A stretch of DNA of 64,000 nt from Saururus chinensis. Its lineage: Eukaryota > Streptophyta > Magnoliopsida > Piperales > Saururaceae. The stretch lies in assembly GCA_035235625.1 (NCBI GenBank), contig CP141145.1, forward strand, positions 33,832,668 to 33,896,667, in the 5' to 3' direction. A program made the translations under genes and the position numbers. Under the pieces are notes generated by a model that saw only the letters and a list, made by a program, of their open reading frames with translations, was not told where the DNA came from and did no database searches. Below are positions 1 to 14,496 of the stretch, one piece after another; positions within the stretch are counted from its first letter, which is position 1, and the number at the start of each line of letters is the position of its first letter.

Positions 1-586
1 ATTATACTCTCAGATTGGTTTCCATTCATAAAATTATAAGAAAACAGTCAAGCACAATGACCAATGATTTTGATAACTTCAATCCAATATGGTCACAACT
101 TACAAGATAAACGTATGAGGATCAATTATTTCAGATCCTCTCTTCCTTAAATGATGTAAACCCTAAGGTTTACAGGGTGATTTAGATAGTGAAATTGGAT
201 GAAAGGGGGGAGAAGAACCCTGCTAGTGCGTTGAAAACCAGTAAGGCGAGAGAAAGGGGAGAACTTGAGTCGACAGAGGAGAGGGAAGGGAGATTAGATC
301 TGATTAATTGCATAATCCTCCATTAGGGCGGAGAATCCCTTACATAATATGCCCTTAATGGGCCTGGGCCTTATTAACTAATACTACTTAAGGCCTAATT
401 ACATAATTCCTACTGCCTAATAGCCCAAAAGACCTATTAATAAAAGCAATCCTACGATCCGTAACATTAAACCACCACTATCTTGTCTCATTTTCAGTTT
501 AGACAATAAAATATTAACTCTTCATCATCCGTTCTCCCACCATGCCACTACATTTGATTCATAATCTGAGCATATAAAGCTAATAC
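1..586. other. Non-coding stretch, probably intron or 3-prime flank of the pTAC5-like gene
   Basis: No exon, repeat or RNA gene could be recognised. I looked on the minus strand for a continuation of the peptidoglycan-binding domain begun by the exon at 1,081-1,665 and did not find it. The stretch at about 300-460 resembles the AT-rich debris seen at 15,050-15,200, but no element border is visible. Confidence 0.4.
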
Positions 587-826
587 ATCTCCATTCTTCA
601 ATTCGCTACTAACCATACATCCAACCAAATACATTGTCAACTACGTCCATCTATCAGAAAGCTCATAGCCAAAACTTCGAACATATTCAATTGTCAAATA
701 AAAACCATCTCCATTCTTCAATTCGCTACTCGCCATACATCCAACCAAATACATTGTCAGCTACGTCCATCTATCAGAAAGCTCGTAGCCAAAACTTCGA
801 ACATATTCAATTGTCAAATAAAAACC
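587..826. repeat. Two-copy 120 bp direct tandem repeat
   Basis: Copies at 587-706 and 707-826 are nearly identical, with only a few substitutions. Because 120 is divisible by three, an 82-codon open frame (634-882, plus) contains the same roughly 40-residue block twice. That frame has no recognisable domain and is probably incidental. On the minus strand the repeat lies just downstream of the pTAC5-like exon, possibly in its first intron. Confidence 0.85.
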
Positions 827-1080
827 AACAACACCTAGACACGTATCCAGTTTCTCATGCTCCAGCAGTAACTGAGTTTTAACAACCTCCATGACATTCA
901 TGATAAATAGAGTGTAAAAAATATATATTTTTACCAGAAATCGCTAAATTACTAGGAAAATGGTAACGAACTTAAAACTGAAGAGAAAATTTTGAACTGA
1001 AATGGAACATTTTAATAAAACAACTCGCCTTGAAAATTGAAGCAGAAATACTAAAATCAACACTTCGTTTCCAGGCAGAC

Positions 1081-1665
1081 CTGCATCAGTCGCACGTCTT
1101 CTCCTTCAGAACCCGTCCTCAGCATCCTCTTCCGCGTAATCTTCTCCTCTTCCTTCCTGTTCCTCGTTTCCTCTCCGGTACTCTCAGAAACCCTAACTTC
1201 CCCCACCACCATCTCCTTCACCTCCCCTTCCTCCAGCAGCATCGGGCGCGGCCCCGAGCCGCTCTCCTCAATCCGGTTCAACCCCAGCTTCGCATCCGCA
1301 TCTTTCAGCACCTGAAGTAGCGAAGCCAGATTCGGAATTGCGTCGGAAGGATTGGAGGCCGAATTCCAGCGTTCCAAGTCCTCGATTCGGCGTTTGAGGG
1401 AGTTAATTTCCGCGAGTAGGGATTCACGCTCGGTGTTCCAACGGGATTCCTGCCTGAGCCAGCGCTGCTCTTCGCGGAGCCAGCGCTGCTCTTCCCGGAG
1501 CCACCGGATCTCCTCCCGGTCCCATCCGGAGGTGGAGGAGGAAGAGGCGGAGATGGAGGCCCTGAAGAGGAGACGTCGCCGCCTCCGAAAATCGGGTTGG
1601 GATGAATGCGATTTCCTGCCGGGAGGAACCAAATGGGGGCCGAAGGATAGAGGCGAAGACGCCAT
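1081..1665 (-). CDS. PTAC5-like: First exon of a pTAC5-like plastid protein (partial gene)
   Basis: This is a 195-codon first exon read leftwards from the ATG at 1665-1663 to a donor after LMQ (exon ends at 1081, GT at 1080-1079, phase 0). Residues 1-47 are rich in Ser and Arg, as in a chloroplast transit peptide. Residues 48-76 hold three tandem WLREEQ-type heptads, followed by a coiled-coil region to about residue 100. Residues 186-195 (GSEGEDVRLMQ) match the start of the peptidoglycan-binding-like domain of plant pTAC5, a protein of the plastid transcriptionally active chromosome. That assignment rests on remembered family features. An in-frame ATG at 1797 would add 44 residues; I prefer 1665 because the transit-peptide-like sequence starts there. 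The remaining exons were not found in 1-1,080, so they lie outside the window behind a long intron, or the gene is truncated. Confidence 0.7.
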
Positions 1666-1799
1666 TGTCAACCCACTGAGCTCCCGCCGAGACGGGCGAG
1701 GCGAAAGCGCGGGATATTTGGTGGCTTTCTCATGGGGTAATTTAGTCAGTTCAGCATGAAAGACGAAAACTAGTGGCCGGTATGGCGCCCCCGCCATCT

Positions 1800-2673
1800 G
1801 ATCAGGTGGCGGGCCTTGGGCCTGGAAACAGTTTAGCTAACTAAGGCGAGACCAAATCCGAGCATCTAAGATGGTTTGTGGGTTTTTCATTTTTGGTCCA
1901 TAAGATAGTTTATGATATATCATGGGCTTTTTGGAGGGATGTCATACGCTCATTAAGGTCTACGCCAAATGATTAAAGGCCCATCAGTTTATTTGCTATG
2001 GGATTTTCTAGAAGGATGATCAAATGTCCTTGGGACCTCTGGACTGATTAAATGTTTGTGTATTGAATTTCGATAAAATGTTATCGATTTAATTTTAATT
2101 TTAGTTTAAATTATTAAAATTATATTTATGTGTAAAAAGTGAGTGAAATTAAAATTTTCGTTCGGAAGTTTATTCCAAATTGTTTTGAGCCGAACTAAGC
2201 CATATTCACACAACCACTTCATGAAGTGATTTAATCGATTTTGGCCCTTAGCCCCCCATTTTGAAATTATAAATTCAATTATTTTTCAATAGTTACCCTC
2301 ATATAGATTTGAACATCGAGAAACATGTCATATAGTTGATGTTCCCTTTAAAAGTTTAAAATTACCTACCCTTGTAGGATATTGTTTAATAGAACTTGAA
2401 TTTATGAGCATAATATTACTAATAATATGCATATCCGAGTTCAAAAGAGAGTTATATTAATTAAAAGTTTTAAAATTAAGTTTGACACGATATTTAAATT
2501 TATTCTAAAAAAATTTATTACCAACCGTAATTCACATTTGACATTGAATCTTTGGAATTAATTTTAAAAAATTGTACTTCCGTTTCTAAAAAAATCCATC
2601 ACGCAAACAGTTTGAATGTCCATTTCTAAAAGATCGTCCATGTTGTATGTAGATAGCGAAGGGACGAAGCTGG
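1800..2673. other. AT-rich intergenic sequence
   Basis: No gene is recognised. A short motif near 2,008-2,044 (TCTAGAAGGATGATCA) recurs at about 8,999-9,030 in the beta-glucosidase upstream region, so this flank shares ancestry with it. Unit-to-unit homology with the second half of the window starts at about 2,674. Confidence 0.45.
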
Positions 2674-2698
2674 ATTAACTAATTAGGGAAGTTAAATA

Positions 2699-2899
2699 CT
2701 CCTTCTATCTTAATTTATTAATTTTGTTTTGAAATATAATAAATTTTATTGAATGATGATACTTACGTTTAAGAGAAGGGAAAATAAGTTTTCGGTACTC
2801 TTTTTTAAGTACCCAATTATTTAAATTGAACAAAATAAAACTATTAATATGGAACAAATTCTTTTGCCAAATATAACTATTAATATGGATTAGAGGGAG
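2699..2899. mobile_element. Stowaway-like MITE, unit 1
   Basis: A 201 bp element begins CTCCTTCTATC and ends with the inverse of CTCCCTC, directly flanked by TA at 2697-2698 and 2900-2901. These are the terminal pattern and target duplication of Tc1/mariner-type Stowaway MITEs. The equivalent copy in unit 2 is at 43,192-43,381, so the insertion predates the segmental duplication. Confidence 0.75.
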
Positions 2900-2985
2900 T
2901 AGTTGTTTAACAAGAACTTAGTTGCATAATTAGCACTACTTTCAAGTTAAATCCAAGTCAAATCAAATTAAACTAATACAACTAA

Positions 2986-4343
2986 GGGGCTGTTTAGGTA
3001 TAGAATTAATTCACTAGCAAATCAGAATTTTTTGGAATTAATTCATTCAATTCAATATAGAAATGAAATTTGGTTTGGGTATGAAATTTTTTATAGAATT
3101 ATGTTTGGATAGCGAATTGTGTTTAAGGTCAGAATCTTTAGAATTTTTAGGTAAATTAATAAATATATCATTCGAATAGAATTGTTTTAATAGAATCATG
3201 TAAGGAATTTAGGTATTTTTTGCAATCGTTGAATTTACAAAAATTATAAATACAACTTTGGTTTAGACATTGTACGCAGTTAGCGTGCAACACCAATAAT
3301 ATGCCCGAACTGATGTATTCAGCTTTGGGCCATATCGAACGATTTAGAATTATCACCCCAAATTAATATCCATGTAATCACAATAAGCTTCAACCCTCAG
3401 TGCAGCTTCCAACAATACATTAGGATCATTTGCACAATACTGGACGAACAATAGTTGATCTTCCTACTAAACATTATCAAATTCAGGTCACTCCTCAAAA
3501 ACACAATTTTACCAATTAAACAATTATCAAATTTGCTCCTCGCAACAACTTTCAAGAGCAACCTTTTACATCAACATCAAAGAAAGGACAGAACTTGTTA
3601 AAACAACACTCTACACTTCAAAAATCCCAAGAATAAGAACACACACGTTTGGTGCAATTAGAAGCTTTCGAAGAGGCACTAGAGCACAAAGTAAGCAAAT
3701 TTCAAATACCTTACAGGTGGTGAACTTGAGGGAGTGGTATTTCTCGTTCTTGGAGAAGATGCGGGAGTGGAGCATGGGGGTGTACGCAGCCTGGGCGCCG
3801 TACTTGCGGTAGAGCATGCGGAAGGGGAGCTCCGAGTTATCCACCATGGGCGCCGCCACCAGCCTCGGCGCCCCCAACCGCTTCCAGTTACTCCACGTCT
3901 GCTCCGTGTGGGAGCATCCGCTGCTGCTCAAAAGCCACGCCATAGGCAGTGGTAGAGGAGAATTTTTGGTGCGAATTTTGGTGGCGAATGGCGGCTCGCC
4001 AGAGCTGCATGTAAGCGAGTCTGGCTTGCACGCTTTGGAGAAGAGACTTGCTGTAGACAGGGAAGGAGTTTGGGAAGAGGGAGATGGCGGAAGCGGATGG
4101 CGGATTGCAGACGACAGATGGTGGAAGCAAACAGCGGAAGGTCGAAGATCGGGGTGGAGTTTGGGAAGAGGGAGGGAGACGTTGAGATTCGGTGATTTAG
4201 GACGGAAACACGTCTGAATTGTGTTTTAGTTTGCATTTTTATTTCTGTTTAGATTCACTATCTAAACGATATTCCGATGATTCTAAGCTGAATTGTGACA
4301 GAATAGTCAACATTTTATCTCGATTCAGTACCCAAACAACACC
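2986..4343. mobile_element. PIF/Harbinger-like non-autonomous element carrying a captured gene fragment
   Basis: This 1,358 bp insertion is flanked by TAA at 2983-2985 and 4344-4346. Its left end starts GGGGCTGTTTAGG and the reverse complement of its right end starts GGTGTTGTTTGGG, with imperfect inverted similarity continuing inward for roughly 140 bp. The 3 bp TWA duplication and these ends fit Harbinger/Tourist elements. Unit 2 has the uninterrupted target at about 43,465, which reads straight through a single TAA. No transposase is present. The interior holds exons 1 and 2 of a tRNA-dihydrouridine synthase gene in reverse orientation. Confidence 0.8.
3357..3943 (-). pseudogene. DUS1-like: Captured fragment of a tRNA-dihydrouridine(16/17) synthase gene (exons 1-2)
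   Basis: Dus1-type enzymes reduce uridine to dihydrouridine in the D-loop of tRNA using FMN. Exon 1 runs from the ATG at 3943 to 3710 and encodes LVAAPMVDNSELPFR and the YGAQAAYTPMLHSRIF block, ending FTTCK before a GT donor. Exon 2 runs 3463-3357 after an AG acceptor and continues in frame with EDQLLFVQYCANDPN, then CDYMDINLG, matching the family's FVQ.CANDP and D..DINLGCPQ motifs. Intron 1 is 246 nt and retains GT-AG. After exon 2 a plausible GT donor is followed by an immediate stop. The sequence to the left of it has no exon 3, so the TIM-barrel remainder and the RNA-binding domain are missing. The fragment includes some 5-prime flank (to about 4,220) and lies wholly inside the Harbinger-like element, so it cannot make a working enzyme. 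An intact parent gene is expected elsewhere in the genome. Confidence 0.85.
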
Positions 4344-4926
4344 TAAAATTGAGTTGTGATCAATGTTTTAAAACCTAGCTCGGACACTGACCTGGGATTG
4401 TGTTTGGGCCAGTTTAACCGGGTTCGACCCGGGTTGACCCATTCCTATAAAAATAATTTCTCCTCTCTCCCCCTCAAACCCTAATCTTTCTCCACAACGA
4501 TGGTGTAAGATCCCTGATCTTAAACCGGTTTATGGTTTTCTTTAATTATTGGTTATCTTGAGATTAATGTGTTTTTTGATCTTATTCGGTGATTTCGTGA
4601 GATAAATAGTGTTTGTGATGGTTTTAACCAAAATCAACTTCAATATTAGTGGTTTTAAGAGATTTTAAACCAAATGTAAATTTTTGAGATTTTTCAGAAT
4701 TTTCACTTTTTTCCCAAAAATTAGGGTTTTGGCGGGACCCCTATGGGCCCCACCGTCAAAAATTTTATTTTTATGTCAAATGAACCTAGACATCTACTTA
4801 AGGTCATACAAAAATTTTCAAAATTTTTATAGACTTAATTAGTGCTTAAATTTGTAAAATAACCATTTTTAGCCTACTTTTCCTACTTACACCCCAAAAC
4901 TTACCCATGCATACCCCAACCCTTAC

Positions 4927-4934
4927 TATAAAAG
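4927..4934 (+). promoter_or_regulatory. TATA box of LTR A1
   Basis: TATAAAAG lies 423 bp from the LTR start. The same motif sits 422 bp into A3 and 395 bp into A4, so it is a conserved retroelement promoter and fixes the sense orientation of the family. Confidence 0.6.
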
Positions 4935-5605
4935 GGTAGACCTGAGCTATTTCTATTTTTGGGAATAGGCTAAGGAAGGAGGTCTGACCTAATCCCCAAT
5001 TAGGCTCCAATTAGAAGCAGTTTAAGGTAAGCTTACTCTAATTAAGCACTAAACCCTACTTTATTCTTAAGCTTTTCCAAATTTACCATTTTCCCCTTGA
5101 TTCAATTCGTTTTTGGGCATCAAAAATTACTGATTTATGTTTTACTACAAACCCTAATATTCAAAATTCAATTTTTACTGCCAACAAGCCTTAGATCTAA
5201 GATTTAATTAGGGATTTATTGGGTAAATCGATTTCTATTGGAATTTAATTCAAACTCAATATGTTTTCAAGGATTTCAAGAAAAATGACTCTCCAATCCG
5301 AGCTTAATCAAGTGCTGAGGTAATGGGTCTTCAAAATCTCTATTTATCCATGGTAAAACTATTCATTTTTGGTTTATTTCGAAATGAGTTGCTTGATTTG
5401 GTGTGTTAATGGTAAGATTAGAAAATGAAATTATTTAATCCCGATTTCTTAGGGCTTTACATTATTATGATATAGTTTGATGTTCTGGAAGTCAAGAAGG
5501 ACTTTTGATGATGATTAGGGTGTTAGATGTGGATTTGAAGTGTTATCAATGGTGTTTTGGTTTGGATTTGCGAAAGGAAGAAGATAGATTGTTCTACCTT
5601 GTTGG

Positions 5606-5764
5606 CATTCGAACGACCCTTCTGAGCGTTCGAACGGCAACACTGTCGGAACAACAATTTTTCAATTCAGCTGATCGAACGGCCTGCTAGGCGTTCGAAT
5701 GGCAAAACTGTGAAGTTCAATTTTTTACGTTTAACCGATCAAACTGCCTGAAGGGCGTTTGAAC
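5606..5764. repeat. Three tandem palindromic modules inside LTR A1
   Basis: Modules at about 5,606-5,637, 5,672-5,700 and 5,735-5,764 each have a TTCGAACG- or GATCGAAC-type half-site, a spacer of about 10 nt rich in CCTG or GGGC, and an inverted half-site. The period is about 63 bp. Equivalent modules occur in A3, A4, B1 and B2. Confidence 0.65.
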
Positions 5765-7137
5765 AGATACACAGTAAATTGTATGTTGTGCATATGATGT
5801 TTATTTCGATGATTCTACTTTAACTTGCCAATTTCATATGAATGTGGAATGTTTTAAGCTATATTATGCTACTGGAAATGCATGCTATTGAGTTTATGGA
5901 GTTGAGATATATGCTTAGAGATTTGTGGAAGGACTTATATTTTGTGGCATGATATTGGAATTGTCATCTTGAATTTATGAATGATTGATTCTCTTTGGTT
6001 AAGCATATTTTCAGTAAAACTACAACCTATTATTGGACTAACTTGGGATGATAGAATGTGGATAGTTGATGTGTGGATGTTGGTGAATGCCATGATTCAA
6101 GGATGAAATGAATGATCTTATATGTGTTTAGCCTTCATGGTTGAGCTTTGATTTGAGTTACGATTTCAATGATTCTTCTCCTATGATTTTCCGCTGGAAT
6201 TCATGATTAGATGTTAAAGTTCATGCGTAGTGTGATGGTGAGTGAATTACAAGCATGTTGATATGCATTTAGTGAAATGCTTCTACTATGTGCACACACA
6301 CACATGTGGAGTTTAATGATGATGATGAGGTTTGCTATTATGATTATGAATGATGCATGAAGGGCTGATGAGAGCACCTATAATGAATTAGAATTCATGT
6401 ATGCTTTGCCCACGTATGTACCATTGCACGCATTATGAAAATGTATTTCCAATTGATCAGTTGTGTAGAACAGCCGAGGAGAAACCATTAGACACTTGTG
6501 GTATGGGATGCATTATGTCGATGGATAACTCTAAGGTTTGTTGCGCTAGTGCTTAGTTAAATTTGCTTCTATGACGTCAGGAATACTCATGGTATGGGAC
6601 GTGAGGACTAGAGTTGACATAGAAGTACTTTTACGTGCACACCCCGAGGTTTTATCGAGATTAATCGAATTTGATTGATTGGATGAAATGTGGTGAAATT
6701 GTGTGCCGGTTTAATCGGTCATTGACTTAATCAAAATTTGATTGGTCCGAAAGGATATGTTTTTGATTTGAGTTCCTTTGTGGAATATGTGCGCTCCCCG
6801 GGTTGAGTCGAGTCAAGTTTGGTTGTTCTGAATTGTTAATGCGGTTGAGAATTATTTATTGAGATAATCAAACCTGGACCCTGAGAATCCAATATGGTAT
6901 GCTCCTTGCACCAGCTACCATGTGTTCGTGGGTTTCCTACGTGGGAACTCGGGCTCTCCCCTCCGTAGGAGATGTCCCAGAACGAATACCCATGCTCTAG
7001 GTTCTCTTTGTGAGAATGTGACATTCTTGGCCAGGATCGTCTGGGGTGAGCAGCAATTAGGGATTGACTACCCTGATCTTCTTAAATTCTTATATAGAAT
7101 TTGAGAGTTGCCTGGGAGTTTAGACTTGATGGGTAGG

Positions 7138-7302
7138 AGTTGCTCGAAGGCGTTGGCCTTGAGGAGCAGAAGATTGCTTGAAGGCATTGGCCTTGAGGAG
7201 TAGGAGATTGCTCGAAGGCGTTGGCCTTGAGGAGCAGGAGATTGCTCGAAGGCGTTAGCTTTGAGGAGCAGGAGTTGCTTGTAGGAGTTGGCCTTGAGGA
7301 GC
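7138..7302. repeat. Tandem repeat, about 39 bp x 4-5, in LTR A1
   Basis: The unit contains GAAGGCGTTGGCCTTGAGGA and repeats four to five times with substitutions. Open frames across it on both strands are by-products of the repeat. Confidence 0.8.
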
Positions 7303-7434
7303 ATGTCTATTTGATCAGTGTTTGCTTGAGGGCTCCGGCCTTGAAGAGCAGGTTTATTCTCTATGGGTATGGACTTGCATGTTGGACTAGTGTGCGTGTG
7401 TGACACTTATACACGCATGATGAATGAGAATGTT

Positions 7435-7600
7435 GATGCATAATGGAATATGTATGTTAAAGATACATTCATGTAGGTTATTATGATGTGATGCATGATG
7501 GAATATGTATGTTAGAGATACATTCATGTAGGTTATTATGATGTGATGCATGATGGAATATGTATGTTAGAGATACATTTCATGCAGGGTGTTATGATGA
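7435..7600. repeat. Tandem repeat, 55 bp x 3, in LTR A1
   Basis: The unit contains GGAATATGTATGTTA and AGATACATTCATG and is repeated three times. The corresponding place in A3 (24,130-24,475), A4 (60,480-60,760) and B1 (about 28,440-28,650) also carries tandem repeats with a GAGACAC- or GATACAT-type core. Confidence 0.8.
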
Positions 7601-8805
7601 GAATGAAATTATGTGGATTATGCACTATGATGCAGTTTTAGGTGATGTGTATGTGTGATCAGAAAATGATGCACTATGTGAATATTTGATCTGAATGATT
7701 ATATTGCTATGCTATCATATTTTCTGTGTTGATAGTGATATTGAAAACCATTGCTGAGTTTGTTAAACTCACCCCTCTTTTTGTGTTTTGATTTGGGGCT
7801 GCGTGGTGCGACACGCAGACAGACAAGATCTCCTCTTTGAGGAAAGGTCGGAGATGGCTTGGGTGTGATGTTGGAGATCATTGTGTGACTTATCTTCTTT
7901 GGTTTTATGCTTATGTTTAGAACCTTTGTGTAGGGTTTTTGTTTTGGATTTATGTCACATTTTACAGTTGTAAAGCTTATGACTTATTTTGAGCTGGTGT
8001 GGGCTTTAGTTAACTAAGCTTGTGGGTTTGAGAATTGTTGTTTACTTTGTGATAAGCAACACTCTTTCTTTCCTTTTTATTTACTCTTGCTCAAAGGATT
8101 GTGCGTACTCCGTATTTCTATTAATCGCCCGTAGTTAGGGTTAAGTCTTCCGCTAGATCATTTTTCAATCTTCCTTCGTCGCCCCCGTGTGCTTGACCGG
8201 CCCTTGGACCGGGTTCGGCTCGGGTCGGGCATCACCGGGGCGTGATAGATGGTGCCTCCCTTTTCTCCCCTTTGCCTTCCACTTTTCCCTCCCACCTTCG
8301 TCCTTCTCTCTTTCCCCTGTTGTGGCTCTATCCCTCCCTCTTTCCCCTTCCACAATCCATCTTCGCCTCCCTCTACTCCCCAAAGCCCCAGCCATGACGC
8401 CACAATCTTGAATCCTCGACATATCCCCCTTCCTCCTTCCTATCTTCCTCTCTTCCCCCTTCCCTTCCCTCTCCTCCCCGGAACCTTGGTCCTCTGTCCC
8501 CCTTCCTTCATTCCATCCGGAAAGTTTGTGACAATTGGAGCATTAGAAAGGCCCACCTTTACTATTCCAGTGAGGTTTTTCAAGCACATATAGGTTGGCA
8601 GCAGCTCTGTCTATTCCCCGCCCCATTTCCCCCCTTCCCCCTTTGTCCTTCCACTTTTCTGACCTTTAGTATTTTTTTTATTAAAAACCTGAACAGGCCC
8701 TATCATCCGAGTTACCGGTTCGACCTAAACCTGCCCGGGTCAATATTACCTGCTTAGATTTTTGACCGGGTCTAATCGACCGGGCTTTAAAACGTTTGTT
8801 GTCAC

Positions 8806-9310
8806 ATGCTTAATTACATGATCTCAACATGAGCTGTCCAAATGGGCAAAAATAAGAGTTCATAACAAACAATTAGCCTCTTTTGGACACTTGTTACATA
8901 ACGAGAGGCTTTTGAGCCCGTTAACTTCTAAATCAACCATTCCTAAATTTCGTTCTTCTAAGTAATTGAAGGATTAGTCAAATGTTGACGGTTAACAATC
9001 TAGAAGGATGATCATTCCCTGAGACCTCCTGGACTTTCAAGTTAAATCCAAGTCAAATCAAATTAAGCTAATAGAACCAAATTTAAGTTGTGACAGGCTT
9101 AATTACATGATCTCAACATTAGCTGGATTCCAAATGGGCAAAAATGAAAGTTCATAACAAACAATTAGCCTGTTTTGGACAATTGATACATAACGAGAGG
9201 CTCTTGAGCCCAATTACTTCTAAATCAACCATTCCTTAATTTCGTTATGCTCAACCCTTGCTGTTTCTTTTCTAAGTAATTAAAGGATTAGTCAAATGTT
9301 GACAGTTGAC
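8806..9310. repeat. Two tandem copies of the distal beta-glucosidase upstream region
   Basis: The segment holding TTAATTACATGATCTCAACAT and ATAACGAGAGGCT occurs at 8,806-9,026 and again at 9,027-9,310. Its left end was split off by the insertions at 2,986-8,797. Unit 2 has it once (about 43,430-43,690), so this small tandem duplication is specific to unit 1, or one copy was lost in unit 2. Confidence 0.7.
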
Positions 9311-9403
9311 AAACAGGTGCCGGCAAATATATCACTGGATTCTCAGGCTTCCTTTCCTGCACGTGAACTTATCAAAAGATAAATGGATAAGTGTAGGACA
9401 GAT

Positions 9404-9413
9404 CCACGTCAGC
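9404..9413 (+). promoter_or_regulatory. Conserved ACGT-core element upstream of beta-glucosidase copy 1
   Basis: CCACGTCAGC is an ACGT-core (bZIP-type) sequence about 690 bp before the start codon. The CCACGTCAG core is kept in all four copies of this upstream region in the window (9,404; 43,791; 50,300; 52,633). A W-box-containing stretch, TGTTGACAGTTGA, just upstream is also kept in all four. Function is inferred from conservation only. Confidence 0.4.
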
Positions 9414-9923
9414 ACAACATTTATCTCCTACCAAATGCCACATCGGACTCCAATCTGGCGTATCAAACACAAACTACGTGCTCCCCAAAAAATAATTAGC
9501 ACGTCATATTACTATAATTACAAAAATATAATACCTGATGATAGGTTATGTTCTTATCATAATTTTGATGATTAATAAATTAAGTCTAATTAGCATGAGC
9601 ATCACGGTCATTAAGAAGATCCGATATCTTACAATGCCCGAGCTCACGCACATGGGCTTAGCCTCATAACTTTTTTCTCGTTAGTATATTTGAAAACATA
9701 AAAGTTGACCAAGATTCAAGAACCACGGATGTTATCAGAAATTTCCAAAGTAAAAGATTAAAGAGGCTAGATGAAATCCTAGAGAATTTGGTCATAAAAA
9801 GGTTGGAACTTTTCTGTTATACAATGTTCCAGCAACCATGGCATGCAGTTGCGTGTGGGCCTCTCGCCTTTGACGAAAATTAAGACGAAGCTTCGCTTTT
9901 TGAAATCCAACCTCTCCTTACTC

Positions 9924-9930
9924 TATATAA
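9924..9930 (+). promoter_or_regulatory. TATA box of beta-glucosidase copy 1
   Basis: TATATAA lies 178 bp before the start codon at 10,102. The spacing is identical in copy 2. Confidence 0.7.
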
Positions 9931-10101
9931 GGCTACCAATGCAGCCCTCTCATTAATCACTTCTTTTCATCTTGTGTTTCGGCACCACTCTAAGGTCCTC
10001 CTCCATAAGGGTCTTCTGTGCAGAAACATATGCTAAACTGCAGCCTTTTGCCTGGACATTTGAATCATATTCCATCTCTCGGAAGGTGGAGCTCAAGAAA
10101 C

Positions 10102-14496
<4,395 letters not shown>

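Larger units (their letters stand above)
4504..8247 (+). mobile_element. Solo LTR A1 (3.7 kb), Ty3/gypsy-type by inference
   Basis: The element begins TGTAAGATCCC and ends CGTGATA (a decayed TGACA terminus). It is flanked by a perfect 5 bp duplication, GATGG, at 4499-4503 and 8248-8252. There are no internal direct terminal repeats, primer-binding site or coding region, so it is read as a single LTR left after recombination. It is the best-preserved full-length member of family A. Relatives are A2, A3, A4 and the diverged B1 and B2. Very long LTRs of this kind are known from gypsy lineages such as Tekay/Del and Tat; the lineage here is inferred. Confidence 0.85.
4361..8797. mobile_element. 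hAT-like non-autonomous element interrupted by a solo LTR
   Basis: The left end reads CAATGTTTTAAAACC and the reverse complement of the right end AAACGTTTTAAAGCC. The flanking 8 bp are GTTGTGAT (4353-4360) and GTTGTCAC (8798-8805), each one base away from the GTTGTGAC at the equivalent empty site in unit 2. An 8 bp duplication with these ends fits the hAT superfamily. Without the nested LTR the element is about 690 bp. Its interior is CT-rich (8,253-8,530) and has no transposase. The open frames in the CT-rich part look incidental. Confidence 0.75.

Noticed and set aside
1030-1759. Plus-strand frames of 96 and 135 codons overlapping the pTAC5-like exon
   Set aside because: They are antisense shadows of the minus-strand exon, which has the recognisable motifs and a good splice donor.
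3611-4236. A functional tRNA-dihydrouridine synthase gene on the minus strand
   Set aside because: Only exons 1-2 are present, inside a TAA-flanked transposable element, with no exon 3 to the left. It is a captured fragment.
7068-7406. Repetitive 112-codon minus-strand frame
   Set aside because: It is translation of the 39 bp tandem repeat in LTR A1.
4504-8247. Complete LTR retrotransposon with short LTRs
   Set aside because: The two ends share no direct repeat, and there is no primer-binding site, gag or pol. The 5 bp duplication encloses the whole unit, as expected for a solo LTR.
8187-8593. A Pro-rich protein of up to 114 codons
   Set aside because: It is CT-rich, low-complexity sequence inside the hAT-like element. 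The short GKFVTIGALERPTF tail could be a captured exon, but I could not assign it.
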